From assembly GCF_037081775.1 (NCBI RefSeq), contig NZ_JBAMHQ010000001.1, forward strand, positions 434,001-498,000: a stretch of 64,000 nt of DNA, given 5' to 3'. Both the position numbers and the translations under genes were made by a program. This stretch comes from Haladaptatus sp. ZSTT2. GTDB lineage: Archaea > Halobacteriota > Halobacteria > Halobacteriales > Halococcaceae. The notes under the pieces were generated by a model. The model worked only from the letters and a program-made list of their open reading frames with translations, was not told the DNA's origin and ran no database searches. Shown piece after piece: positions 51,296 through 59,164 of this stretch (positions are counted from its first letter, which is position 1; each line of letters opens with the position of its first letter).

Positions 51296-52225
51296 CTACA
51301 CTCGGTCGAGCCGTGAAAGGCCGTGCCAGAGCGCGTTCACGAGTCGTTTCTCGCCCGACCCACTCGCCGCGTCCCACCCGCGGGCGAGAGCGTCTTCGAT
51401 GACCGCGAGGTCGTGGTTCTCGAAGTTGTTGAGGCCGCGAAACTGTTCGAGGGCCTCGCGTTCGTCTGCGGCGAACGTCTCGTCCGGCGTACCGTCGTAG
51501 AGTCCCATCGCCGCGAGCGTCTCTGAAACCTCCTGTGCCGTCTCGCCAGCTAGTTCGCGGGTCTCCTCGGGGGCGGCGCGCGAGAGCAGCGTGATGTCGT
51601 AGAGCCGAAACACGCGCTCCAGTTCGTCAATTGGGGTTTCGTGGTCGTCGACGCGCACGTCCACCCAGCGGTCGTTCCCGCCGTCGTAACCGCCCTCGGG
51701 CTTTGCGATGTACATCGCCGCGCTCTGCTCGCCGCGCTTGTCGCCGCCCGCGTCATTTCCAGCGTGGAGCGCCGCCAGCAGTTTTTCGGGCAGCCCACCT
51801 GTCGTCTCCTCGAAGGCGGCTGCCATCGCCGTCAGCGTCTCCTCGCTCACGAGGATGTTGCCCTGGACGGAGTAGTTCTCACCCTGAATGTCGCCCGCAT
51901 AGTCGAAACACTCGTCGCCCGTAAATGCCGCGACGGAGCCGTCTTGGCCGATAACGCCGACCTGTCGTGACGCTGCCTCGTCGTCTGCGGCGGTGAGTTG
52001 CTCGATGACGGCTTCTGCGGACTCACCGTCGCGGAGCAGTGCCAATCCCGCAGGCCCGTAGGCGACGTTTGCAAAGCTCTGGGTTGCAATTGCCCCGGCA
52101 TCGGCGCTCACGAACGGGACGACGGAGCCGACGCTGATGAACTTCGAGTGGACGGCGACCCCGACAGTGTCGGTGTCGTGGTCGCGCGCAACGATTGAGA
52201 AGGTGGCGGGTCGTGGTTGTGGCAT
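51296..52225 (-). CDS. DUF1028 Ntn-hydrolase family protein
   Basis: 309-residue protein of the DUF1028 family, proposed N-terminal nucleophile hydrolases. It starts MPQPRPATFSIVARDHDTDT, then VGVAVHSKFISVGSVVPFVS, GAIATQSFANVAYGPAGLAL. A Ser in ATFSIVARD would be the nucleophile if the chain is processed. The C-terminal 90 residues (TLLSRAAPEETRELAGETAQ on) appear to be an added helical/peptidoglycan-binding-like domain. Probably an amidase of unknown substrate. Single gene. Confidence 0.87.
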   Translation of the reverse strand: MPQPRPATFSIVARDHDTDTVGVAVHSKFISVGSVVPFVSADAGAIATQSFANVAYGPAGLALLRDGESAEAVIEQLTAADDEAASRQVGVIGQDGSVAAFTGDECFDYAGDIQGENYSVQGNILVSEETLTAMAAAFEETTGGLPEKLLAALHAGNDAGGDKRGEQSAAMYIAKPEGGYDGGNDRWVDVRVDDHETPIDELERVFRLYDITLLSRAAPEETRELAGETAQEVSETLAAMGLYDGTPDETFAADEREALEQFRGLNNFENHDLAVIEDALARGWDAASGSGEKRLVNALWHGLSRLDRV

Positions 52226-52263
52226 ACCGGAGTCACAACTGGCAGGCGCAAAAGCGTTCGGCG

Positions 52264-52779
52264 CTAGCCGACTTTTCGCGCTGTGAGCGGCTGGCGATGT
52301 TCGAGTCGGCAGTCGAACGCCGGATGCTCCACGAAGTGACGCAGTAGCATGTGGCGGCGGCCACCGGTCAGTCCCGACCGACTCAGGTCGTCGGCGGTGA
52401 ACGCCTCGGGGAGGCGGTCGTAGAGTCGTTGCAGTTCTCGAAAGTCCTCGAACACCTTGCTGTGACCCACAGACGTCGCACCGCGTCGGGCGACGACGTA
52501 GGAACCGTCTTCGCGGTACGTTCCAGACGTGTAGACGTACTCGCGGGTTTCGGTGAGTGCGTCTCTGAGCGCGTCGCGCAGGCGGGTGGCGGCCGCTCTC
52601 GAAAGAACGGTCGTTTCGTCGTTTACGCGCAGGACGACACCCTCTGGTGTGCTCGTCACAGAAACAGTTTCATCGCCGGAGAATTTCTCGACCAGTCGCC
52701 TCGCGGCGACTTCGAGTATCCTCTGGCACGTCGGAGGTGAGTGTCTCACTCGACATTGTACGCCGTCGTACGCTGCCAA
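52264..52779 (-). CDS. Uncharacterised haloarchaeal protein
   Basis: 171-residue cytoplasmic protein. It contains TSTPEGVVLRVNDETTVLSR, REYVYTSGTYREDGSYVVAR and a C-terminal basic region FDCRLEHRQPLTARKVG. An N-terminal Cys pair (VQCRVRHSPPTC) is present. No signal peptide. I do not recognise a characterised family. It lies between DUF1028 and TSUP genes with gaps of about 40 bp, so possibly within the end of the sulfur gene transcript. Confidence 0.6.
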   Translation of the reverse strand: MAAYDGVQCRVRHSPPTCQRILEVAARRLVEKFSGDETVSVTSTPEGVVLRVNDETTVLSRAAATRLRDALRDALTETREYVYTSGTYREDGSYVVARRGATSVGHSKVFEDFRELQRLYDRLPEAFTADDLSRSGLTGGRRHMLLRHFVEHPAFDCRLEHRQPLTARKVG

Positions 52780-52818
52780 CCGGGATAAACGGTGGCGGTC
52801 AGGCAGCTAGAAGTGTCG

Positions 52819-53811
52819 TTAGTCGGCGAGGCTCTCTGCCCGACTTTCCTGTCGGATGTTCACCGCAGCGCGGTACAGAATCGCCCCGCTCACGAGAATT
52901 GCCGCGCCGAAGATGAGCGCCATGCTCACCGTCGAGAGCAGGTCGATGGCGTATACTGCACCAAGTTTCTTGCTCGCAACGGCGAGTGCGCCTGCGAGCA
53001 ACATGGCGGCGAAGTAGCCCTTGATGGCGTCTTCGTCCACCACGTCAGTTGCGGCCGCGCCGACACGCGCACCGAGCGCGCTCCCGGCGAGGAGCGTGGT
53101 CACGACGGGGAGGGAGACCGCGCCTTCCTGTGCGTAGCGGAACGCACCGAACGCCCCGGAGATGGTGATTTGGAACACGTCGGTGCCGACCGCGACTGCC
53201 GCCGGTACGCCGAGGCCGTACATCATCGCGGGCATGAGGAGGAACCCGCCACCGACGCCGAGGAATCCCGAGAGGATACCGATGGCGAAGGCGATGGTCA
53301 GGCCGACCCAGATGGACACCTCGATGTCGCCTTTGAGTGTGATAACTGGTGGGAGTCGGACGCGGCGCAGTGCCCGGAGAATGGCCGAGTTGTCTTCGCC
53401 GTCGCTGTCGTCTGCGGTGCGGGCGTCTCTGAGGACGAACAGACCGACCGTGGCGAGCAAGACGACGTAGGCGACGCTCACGACTGTGTCTGCGAGCCCC
53501 GCGGCTTCGAGGACGAGCACGAGACGCTTTCCCACCTCGATGCCCGCGGTCATGCCGACGACGAACATCGCGCCGAGTTTGTAGTCAACTTGTCCGAGGT
53601 CGCGGTGTCTGAGCGCGGCGATAATCGAGGTACCGAACACGAACGCGAGCCCGCTGCCGACCGCGACTTTCGCCGGATAACCCATCACCAGCAAGGCGGG
53701 CGTGACGAGGAACGACCCGCCCATCCCAAAGAAGCCAAACAGGATGCCAATGAGCAGACCAAAGCCGACGAACAGCGCGGCGAGGCCGAGGCTCAAACCG
53801 AGAATTGACAC
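52819..53811 (-). CDS. TSUP family sulfite/thiosulfate exporter (TauE/SafE)
   Basis: 330-residue membrane protein with eight to nine hydrophobic segments in two halves. The two TSUP signatures are FGFFGMGGSFLVTPALLVMG (about 25) and SGFLGVGGGFLLMPAMMYGL (about 200). The family exports sulfite, thiosulfate, sulfoacetate or related anions. It lies downstream in the sulfur cluster, two bases after the tiny DUF7512-type gene, consistent with export of sulfur-oxyanions formed by the persulfide enzymes. Confidence 0.93.
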   Translation of the reverse strand: MSILGLSLGLAALFVGFGLLIGILFGFFGMGGSFLVTPALLVMGYPAKVAVGSGLAFVFGTSIIAALRHRDLGQVDYKLGAMFVVGMTAGIEVGKRLVLVLEAAGLADTVVSVAYVVLLATVGLFVLRDARTADDSDGEDNSAILRALRRVRLPPVITLKGDIEVSIWVGLTIAFAIGILSGFLGVGGGFLLMPAMMYGLGVPAAVAVGTDVFQITISGAFGAFRYAQEGAVSLPVVTTLLAGSALGARVGAAATDVVDEDAIKGYFAAMLLAGALAVASKKLGAVYAIDLLSTVSMALIFGAAILVSGAILYRAAVNIRQESRAESLAD

Positions 53812-53813
53812 AC

Positions 53814-53963
53814 TCAGTCACCCTGTACGGTTTCGTTGAGCGTCGGCCCGGCGAGGCTCGTGAGGGTGCCGTAGCCGACGTAGAGCACCAACGCCTCGCT
53901 CAGGACGAAGCCAACGGTTGCGGCCGCCTGCACGGTTGCCGGGAGGGTTTCGATGCCGAACAT
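53814..53963 (-). CDS. DUF7512-like 49-aa membrane protein
   Basis: MFGIETLPATVQAAATVGFV, then LSEALVLYVGYGTLTSLAGP and LNETVQGD: one transmembrane helix. I recall small haloarchaeal proteins of this type next to TSUP genes. Here it precedes the TSUP gene with a 2-bp gap, and may be a subunit or regulator of the exporter. A longer frame upstream is not protein-like. Confidence 0.65.
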   Translation of the reverse strand: MFGIETLPATVQAAATVGFVLSEALVLYVGYGTLTSLAGPTLNETVQGD

Positions 53964-53987
53964 CAGCTCCACCCCCCGAAGCGAGTG

Positions 53988-54033
53988 GGGTGTGTGGTGG
54001 GTCGAATCATGCGGGTTAGGGTGTGCGGTGGGT
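53988..54033 (+). repeat. Direct repeat upstream of the DUF7512/TSUP pair
   Basis: GGGTGTGTGGTGGGT (53988-54002) and GGGTGTGCGGTGGGT (54019-54033) differ by one base and are spaced 31 bp apart (three helical turns), 25-70 bp upstream of the small gene's start. Candidate regulatory site in the gap between the YeeE and TSUP halves of the sulfur cluster. Confidence 0.35.
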
Positions 54034-54096
54034 TCATCGTGGTAGTTGTTTCGATTTTGGGATTTGTGTACAATACTGTTTCTCAAATTTTTTTGC

Positions 54097-54546
54097 CTAT
54101 GTCGGTGCTGAATCGTCGCGTCGAACCGCCTTCCAGTAGCTCTGTGCGTACGCGCCAACGAACATTCCGCCGATGGCGAGGAGCACGGGATAGTTTCCAA
54201 TGCCGAGGCTGGCGTACCCTGCGCCCGGGCAGATGCCGGAGAGGCCCCAGCCAACGCCGAAGACGGCCCCGCCGACAAGCACGTCGCGGTCTAAGTCCTT
54301 GACTCGCGGCGTGTACTCGCGACCCGTGAGCGGTGCGTTTTGCAGGAAGCGCGTGCCCACGATAACCGCCAGTCCGGAGACGACTGCGGCCCCGCCCATC
54401 ACGAACAGAAGGCCGAAGTCCTCGAACTGGAGGAAGTCAAGGACGACTTCCGGTTTCGCCATCTGGCTGAGCGCGAGGCCGAAGCCGAAGATGAGCCCGC
54501 CACCGAAGATGACGGGCATGAACAGCGGGTGGCGGTCGTCGCTCAC
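54097..54546 (-). CDS. YeeE/YedE-like sulfur transport protein, second half (GTG start)
   Basis: 149-residue membrane protein with about four hydrophobic segments; MFGGGL-type FMPVIFGGGLIFGFGLALSQ, and GLSGICPGAGYASLG with Cys near residue 110. The GTG start at 54544-54546 overlaps the preceding gene by GTGA, the same joining pattern used elsewhere. It is the second of two half-size YeeE/YedE (DUF6691-like) proteins that together replace a full-length thiosulfate importer. Confidence 0.85.
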   Translation of the reverse strand: MSDDRHPLFMPVIFGGGLIFGFGLALSQMAKPEVVLDFLQFEDFGLLFVMGGAAVVSGLAVIVGTRFLQNAPLTGREYTPRVKDLDRDVLVGGAVFGVGWGLSGICPGAGYASLGIGNYPVLLAIGGMFVGAYAQSYWKAVRRDDSAPT

Positions 54547-55037
54547 GGCGACACCCCCACTGCTTGCACGAGGTGTGCAATTCCGGCGGCGACCAGCAGG
54601 AAGACGGCGACGTTCGTGAGCGAGGTACGCGAGCGCGAGCCAATCCCACAGACGCCGTGGCCCGAGGTACAGCCCTTCCCGAGGCGGGTGCCGATGCCGA
54701 TGAGCACGCCGCCGACGAGGAGCCGCCACCACTGAACGTCCGTCACCCAGATGCCGTCCTGAAACGCGAGGGCGTACACCCCCGCGCCGAGGACGATGCC
54801 GAGGGTGAACACCACGCGCCAGTCGCGCGACTCGCGGTAGGAAAAGCGGTTCAACGGTGCTAAGTCTGAGACGTACGACAGCGACGATTCTAAGAACGTA
54901 CTCGCTCCAGCGTGGATACCGGTGGCGAGGTAGATGGTTGCGACGCCGACACCGATGAGCACGCCGCCGAGGGCGTACGGAAGGATGCCTCTCGGGAACA
55001 GCGCGCTCAGGTCTAACGCAAGCTGAAGCGGGTACAT
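54543..55037 (-). CDS. YeeE/YedE-like sulfur transport protein, first half
   Basis: 164-residue membrane protein with about five hydrophobic segments. The Cys motif GKGCTSGHGVCGIGSRSR is the hallmark of the YeeE/YedE thiosulfate transporters, with the two Cys handling sulfur during passage. It starts 3 bp after the rhodanese-MBL gene and is followed by its partner half. Likely function: uptake of thiosulfate or sulfane sulfur. Confidence 0.92.
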   Translation of the reverse strand: MYPLQLALDLSALFPRGILPYALGGVLIGVGVATIYLATGIHAGASTFLESSLSYVSDLAPLNRFSYRESRDWRVVFTLGIVLGAGVYALAFQDGIWVTDVQWWRLLVGGVLIGIGTRLGKGCTSGHGVCGIGSRSRTSLTNVAVFLLVAAGIAHLVQAVGVSP

Positions 55038-55040
55038 GGT

Positions 55041-56231
55041 TTAGTTGCTCGTGAGTGCGTCTTGGCTGGCCGCACAGTTATTTGGCCCGAGTTCGAGCGC
55101 GAACGCCTCGGCGTCGTCTACGTCCTCGACACCGAGGTTTGCGGCGATGATGTCCTCGTAGTTGGCCGGACGCGGTGGCATGTCAGAGAGGATGAACGAA
55201 ACGAACTCGTCGCGCGCCATCGAGAGCGCGTCCATCGACGTTTCGAGGGCACCGAGGCGGGCGGTGTACGTCCCGTCTGCTGCCTGGGTCGCCGCGTCGC
55301 TGAAGTGGGCCGGAGCCACGAGCGAGTCCGGGTCACGGGTGAGGATGCGGTCTGCGAGCGAATCGTAGAGCAGTTTTGCTGCGTCTTCTGCGCCCTCCGC
55401 TCCGTCTTCTAAGTCGGGGCGGGCGACGCTTTCGGTGAACAGCGTGTCGCCGGTGAACAGCACGTCACCGACCTCGTAGGACGTCATCCCCGAGGTGTGA
55501 CCGGGTGTGTAGATGGCGTCGATGGTCACGTCGCCAACCGTGAGTTCATCGCCATCTTCGACGGTTTCGTAGGCGTCGTCGTACTCGACGCCGCGGTCTG
55601 CGGCGGCCGCTGGAATCACAGCGGTTGCGCCGGTCTCGCGTGCAAGCGTGCGAACGCCCGAGATGTGGTCTGCGTGGATGTGGGTGTCGAGGGCGTACTT
55701 CAGCTCTGCGCCCATCGCGCGGGCGTCTGCGACGTACTCGTCTGCGAACGCCCGAAGCGGGTCGATGACCGCAGCTTCGTCGCCGGAGACGACGAGGTAG
55801 GCGAGACAGCCGCTTGACGGCCGCTGGTACTGCGCAATCGTCGCATCCGTCTCGGTGTCGAGTTCCGTGTAGTCGTAAATCGAGGCCCATCCGTTCATGC
55901 CAGATTCGAGGTGGGAGACGGTGAAGCCACGCGCTTTGAGCAGGGAAGCGACGTACTCGCTCGACCCGCCTTTGGCACAGAGCACGACGATTTCTTGGTC
56001 GTCTGGGAGGCCTTCGTACAGACTGTCGTCGTCTTCGTCCATCAGGAACTCGAAGTAGGGCACGTTCTCGGTTTCGACGGTCTCGCCGTCGATGTGCCAC
56101 TGGTCGAACTCCTCGGTCGCACGCACGTCGAGGATGAATACGGATTCTCCGTCGTCGATACGCTCTTTCAGGGTTTCCGGACGGACGGCGTCGATGTCTT
56201 CGTCCGTCGTTGGGAACGCGTTGTTTGCCAT
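55041..56231 (-). CDS. Rhodanese-MBL fusion (persulfide dioxygenase-like)
   Basis: 396-residue fusion. Rhodanese domain at about 17-120 with the persulfide Cys85 in VVLCAKGGSSE. MBL domain from about 130 with metal-binding THIHADHISG (His184, His186, Asp188, His189) and TPGHTSG, as in ETHE1-type dioxygenases. Known PRF/CstB enzymes usually have the MBL domain first; here rhodanese is first. Converts persulfides to sulfite and thiosulfate. The ATG at 56231 is chosen (MANNAFPTTDED) over upstream ones inside the promoter. First gene of the cluster's minus-strand part. Confidence 0.92.
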   Translation of the reverse strand: MANNAFPTTDEDIDAVRPETLKERIDDGESVFILDVRATEEFDQWHIDGETVETENVPYFEFLMDEDDDSLYEGLPDDQEIVVLCAKGGSSEYVASLLKARGFTVSHLESGMNGWASIYDYTELDTETDATIAQYQRPSSGCLAYLVVSGDEAAVIDPLRAFADEYVADARAMGAELKYALDTHIHADHISGVRTLARETGATAVIPAAAADRGVEYDDAYETVEDGDELTVGDVTIDAIYTPGHTSGMTSYEVGDVLFTGDTLFTESVARPDLEDGAEGAEDAAKLLYDSLADRILTRDPDSLVAPAHFSDAATQAADGTYTARLGALETSMDALSMARDEFVSFILSDMPPRPANYEDIIAANLGVEDVDDAEAFALELGPNNCAASQDALTSN

Positions 56232-56331
56232 CTGTGTAGCCGTCCCTATCAGGTGCATCCTCAAAAGTGTTTGGACGGTTGTTCTCATTTTGTGCAAAAC
56301 CGTTTGTTGGGCGCGTGGGTTGAATAACTGG

Positions 56332-56415
56332 TTTAATCGGCCAATATTGGTCGAATAATGCGTTTTTGGCTACATGGCAGACACCGACATGCTTTTCACA
56401 ATCGGCCCAATATTG
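56332..56415. promoter_or_regulatory. Paired AATATTG motifs in the shared sulfur promoter
   Basis: AATCGG-CCAATATTGG (56335-56350, perfect CCAATATTGG palindrome) recurs as AATCGGC-CCAATATTG (about 56400-56415). The copies are spaced about 66 bp apart between the divergent rhodanese-MBL and TusA-DsrE genes. A second imperfect inverted repeat, ACGGTT with AACCGT (about 56274-56302), lies nearer the minus-strand gene. The sites could bind a persulfide-responsive regulator controlling both directions. Confidence 0.5.
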
Positions 56416-56451
56416 CACAAACACAGCAAGACAAATGCACGGTGATACACC

Positions 56452-56709
56452 ATGACTCAGGAATTAGACGTGACAGAGACCCTCGACGCTCGGGGGATGA
56501 ACTGCCCGATGCCCGTGATGCAGACGAAGCAGGCGAGCGATGACTTAGCGGAGACGGCGATCCTCGAAGTGCTCGCAACCGACCCCGGCTCGATGAGCGA
56601 CATCAAGGGCTGGGCCAACGGCGCACCCGGCGTCGAGCTGGTCACCCAGCACAAAGACGACTCGGAAGAACAGACCGTCTACAAACACTACATCCGCAAA
56701 ACCGAATAA
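56452..56709 (+). CDS. TusA-family sulfurtransferase
   Basis: 85-residue sulfur carrier protein. The motif RGMNCPMPVMQTKQA carries the conserved Cys18 (CPxP). Accepts persulfide sulfur from rhodanese or DsrE partners and delivers it to enzymes for tRNA thiolation, cofactor or sulfur-oxidation. It is divergent from rhodanese-MBL and 2 bp before dsrE, so these two form an operon. Cytoplasmic. Confidence 0.95.
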   Translation: MTQELDVTETLDARGMNCPMPVMQTKQASDDLAETAILEVLATDPGSMSDIKGWANGAPGVELVTQHKDDSEEQTVYKHYIRKTE

Positions 56710-56711
56710 CA

Positions 56712-57095
56712 ATGGATAAAATTGGCATCATCGTTTCCGACGACAGCCCGAAGAACCTCGCAATGGCAATGAACCTCGGCCACACGGCCCTCACGACCGA
56801 AACTGAGGTCATGATTTACTTCACGTTCGATGGCCTGACCCACCTGCTGGAAGGCGACAAGGACGTCTCCGAGATTCAGCCCCTCCTCGACCAGGGCATG
56901 CCGAACCCCTACGACATGCTCCCGATGTTCGTAGACCAAGGCGGTGACCTCGCAACCACCGTCGCGTGTACGACCACCCTCGACATGCTCCAGTGGGACC
57001 GGGACGCAATCGACGAAGCGGTCACCACCCAGTTCGCCGGCGCTGCGACGTTCCTCGAAGTGATGGACGACGCAGACCAGGTGTTCAGCTTCTAA
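56712..57095 (+). CDS. DsrE/DsrF-family sulfur relay protein
   Basis: 127-residue DsrE-like protein. It starts MDKIGIIVSDDSPKNLAMAM; the active Cys86 is in TTVACTTTLDML, and the typical IYFTFDGLTHLLEGDK and GAATFLEVMDDADQVFSF are visible. Functions with TusA in sulfur relay, as in DsrE-TusA systems of sulfur oxidisers. Two-base gap from tusA. Confidence 0.92.
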   Translation: MDKIGIIVSDDSPKNLAMAMNLGHTALTTETEVMIYFTFDGLTHLLEGDKDVSEIQPLLDQGMPNPYDMLPMFVDQGGDLATTVACTTTLDMLQWDRDAIDEAVTTQFAGAATFLEVMDDADQVFSF

Positions 57096-57168
57096 CCGCC
57101 TCGTTTTTTCGCCCCCGCCGATTGACCCTTCCCGTATTGCTTTAGGCTCGCCTCCACATGCTCTGTGC

Positions 57169-58182
57169 ATGCGCGTCGCAGCATTCACCGAACTCACCGG
57201 CCCGGAGGGCGTGGGCATCGTCGAGCAACCGAACCCAGAACCCGGCCCAGGCGAAGCCGTCATTGACGTCAAAGCGTGCGCCATCAACCGCCACGACCTG
57301 TGGATTTTAGAAGGCGATTCAGCGATGGTCGCCACCGACGACCTCCCGTTCGTGAGTGGCCTCGACGTGGCGGGCGTCGTCCGAGAAATCGGGGTTGGCG
57401 TCGAGAATATCGCACCCGGCGACCGCGTCGTCCTCTGCCCGAACGAAACGTGTGGCACCTGTCGGTTCTGCCGCGAAGGCCCAGAGAACCTCTGTAGGTC
57501 CTACTCGCTCTACCACGGCGGCCTCGCAGAGCAAGCGCTCGTGACCGCAGACCGACTCGTTCCCCTCCCTGACAACGTGGAAACCACCACAGCCGCGGCG
57601 ATTCCAACGGCGTACATGACCGCCTTCCGCATGCTCAAGCGCGCGGAAGTTGGCCCCGGCGACCTCGTGTTCGTCCCCGGCGCGACCGGCGGCGTCGGCG
57701 TCGCAACCGTCCAACTCGCCTCGATTTTCGGCGCGCGAACGGTTGGCACCTCCTCGTCCGACTCGAAGCTAGCCCAGCTCAACGCCCTCGGTCTCGACCA
57801 CGCGATTCAGGGCACCGACCCTGACGAACTCGCTGCGGCAGTCGAAGCGATTGGCACGCCCGACGCCGTCATCAACCACCTCGGCGGCCCGTACACCAAA
57901 CTCGGCCTCGGACTGCTCCGGCGCGGGGGTCACATGGTCATCTGCGGCCGGACGGCAGGCAACATCTCGGAAATCAACATCCCCGACCTGTTTCTCGGCC
58001 ACAAGCGCGTCATCGGGAGCACGATGGGAACCCAAGGCGACCTCGAAACGCTCCTCTCGCTGGTCGCCTCCGGCGACCTCGAACCAGAGATTGACGAAAC
58101 CTACCCACTCGCTGAGACGGGGGCGGCGTTCGCGTCAATGCAAGAGCGCGATGCGGTCGGGAAACTCGTCGTCACCAACTGA
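57169..58182 (+). CDS. Zinc-dependent alcohol dehydrogenase
   Basis: 337-residue medium-chain alcohol dehydrogenase. The structural zinc motif is CPNETCGTCRFCREGPENLC, with four Cys. The Rossmann motif is VPGATGGVGVATVQLASIFG (about 168). Catalytic residues lie at Cys37-type ACAINRHDLW. It oxidises alcohols or reduces aldehydes/quinones with NAD(P). The start MRVAAFTELTGPEGV is family-like. Single gene after the sulfur cluster with its own promoter. Confidence 0.92.
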   Translation: MRVAAFTELTGPEGVGIVEQPNPEPGPGEAVIDVKACAINRHDLWILEGDSAMVATDDLPFVSGLDVAGVVREIGVGVENIAPGDRVVLCPNETCGTCRFCREGPENLCRSYSLYHGGLAEQALVTADRLVPLPDNVETTTAAAIPTAYMTAFRMLKRAEVGPGDLVFVPGATGGVGVATVQLASIFGARTVGTSSSDSKLAQLNALGLDHAIQGTDPDELAAAVEAIGTPDAVINHLGGPYTKLGLGLLRRGGHMVICGRTAGNISEINIPDLFLGHKRVIGSTMGTQGDLETLLSLVASGDLEPEIDETYPLAETGAAFASMQERDAVGKLVVTN

Positions 58183-58225
58183 CCGCGCCAGAACTGTTTA
58201 GGCCGCGAGTCAAGAAACAGCGACT

Positions 58226-58402
58226 ATGGGCCCTGGAAACTCCGCGTTACGCATCGTCGGGCTGCTCGCGTTCGCCGTCGGACTCGTTGGCTTTCTCGTC
58301 TACGGCTGGCGTTTCGACGCCGGTGGCGACCCGCTTGCGACGACCCTCGGTGTTGGCGCAGCACTGCTCGCCATTCTCGTGACGCTGCGCCGTCGGCTGT
58401 AA
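58226..58402 (+). CDS. 58-aa two-TM membrane protein
   Basis: MGPGNSALRIVGLLAFAVGL, then VGFLVYGWRFDAGGDPLATT, ending TLRRRL. Two hydrophobic segments with a short Gly/Asp turn. Frame and GC3 are as in neighbours. No known function. It lies between alcohol dehydrogenase and zinc-ribbon genes, same strand, 43-bp gaps. Confidence 0.6.
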   Translation: MGPGNSALRIVGLLAFAVGLVGFLVYGWRFDAGGDPLATTLGVGAALLAILVTLRRRL

Positions 58403-58445
58403 ACGTTCCACCGAAGTTTTGAGCATTGCCACCCAACATTCGCTA

Positions 58446-59156
58446 ATGAAAATCCGAGGCGAGCGCGAGTGCAAGCAGTGTGGCACCCAGTGGTCGTACT
58501 ACGAGACCGGCGGCGTCGAATGCCCGGCGTGTGGCAGTCTCGAAAGCGTGGGGGTCTCCGAGGCGAAACAACACACCGCAACGCCCGACGCCCTCGACCT
58601 CACGGAGGCACGCGACCTCGCATCTCGCGACGACCTCCGGGCGGCCGCCCGAACCGCGAAAGACGCCTGTCGGCGCTACGTCCACCGCTACGGCTTCATC
58701 AGCGGCGGCGACCTGCTCGAACTGTCTTCGACCTACCTCGCCGCGGTCGAACTGCGCCACGTCGCGGACATCGTCGGCCGGGCGATGAGTCTCACTGACC
58801 CAGAAGAATTCTACTTCGTCTCGCTGCTGCGCGGTGCGGACACGGGCGAGCGTCCCGACCCAAGCGACGTCCCCGCGTCACTCGCAGACGCTCGCGGCCT
58901 TGCCTACGCCGAAGCCGTGATGGCCTATCGCCGCGACCTCGACACCTACTTAGACGACCACCCAGACCAACCGGCGAGACAGGTGCTCGCGTCGCTCACC
59001 GAACACGTAAAACGGGTGCGTGCGCTCGAAGGCGACATCGAACCTACGGAGGCAGAGCGACTCGTTTCGATTGCCCAAGAACTCGGGACGTATCTCCGCG
59101 ACGGCGACGAATCGGCACTCGCGACGGCACAAAGCCGTCTTGCTTCGATAGAATAA
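58446..59156 (+). CDS. Zinc-ribbon helical protein, haloarchaeal, unknown function
   Basis: 236-residue protein. The N-terminal zinc ribbon is CKQCGTQWSYYETGGVECPA then C (about 9-30). The rest is mainly helical, including LASRDDLRAAARTAKDACRR, DLLELSSTYLAAVELRHVAD and a C-terminal LVSIAQELGTYLRDGDESAL. This combination is conserved in haloarchaea but uncharacterised as far as I know. The ATG at 58446 begins just before the ribbon; nine upstream codons are not needed. Confidence 0.7.
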   Translation: MKIRGERECKQCGTQWSYYETGGVECPACGSLESVGVSEAKQHTATPDALDLTEARDLASRDDLRAAARTAKDACRRYVHRYGFISGGDLLELSSTYLAAVELRHVADIVGRAMSLTDPEEFYFVSLLRGADTGERPDPSDVPASLADARGLAYAEAVMAYRRDLDTYLDDHPDQPARQVLASLTEHVKRVRALEGDIEPTEAERLVSIAQELGTYLRDGDESALATAQSRLASIE

Positions 59157-59164
59157 GTGGGCTT

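Noticed and set aside
53964-54278. Longer version of the DUF7512-like gene
   Set aside because: The extension reads through the YeeE gene in another frame, with no protein-like character.
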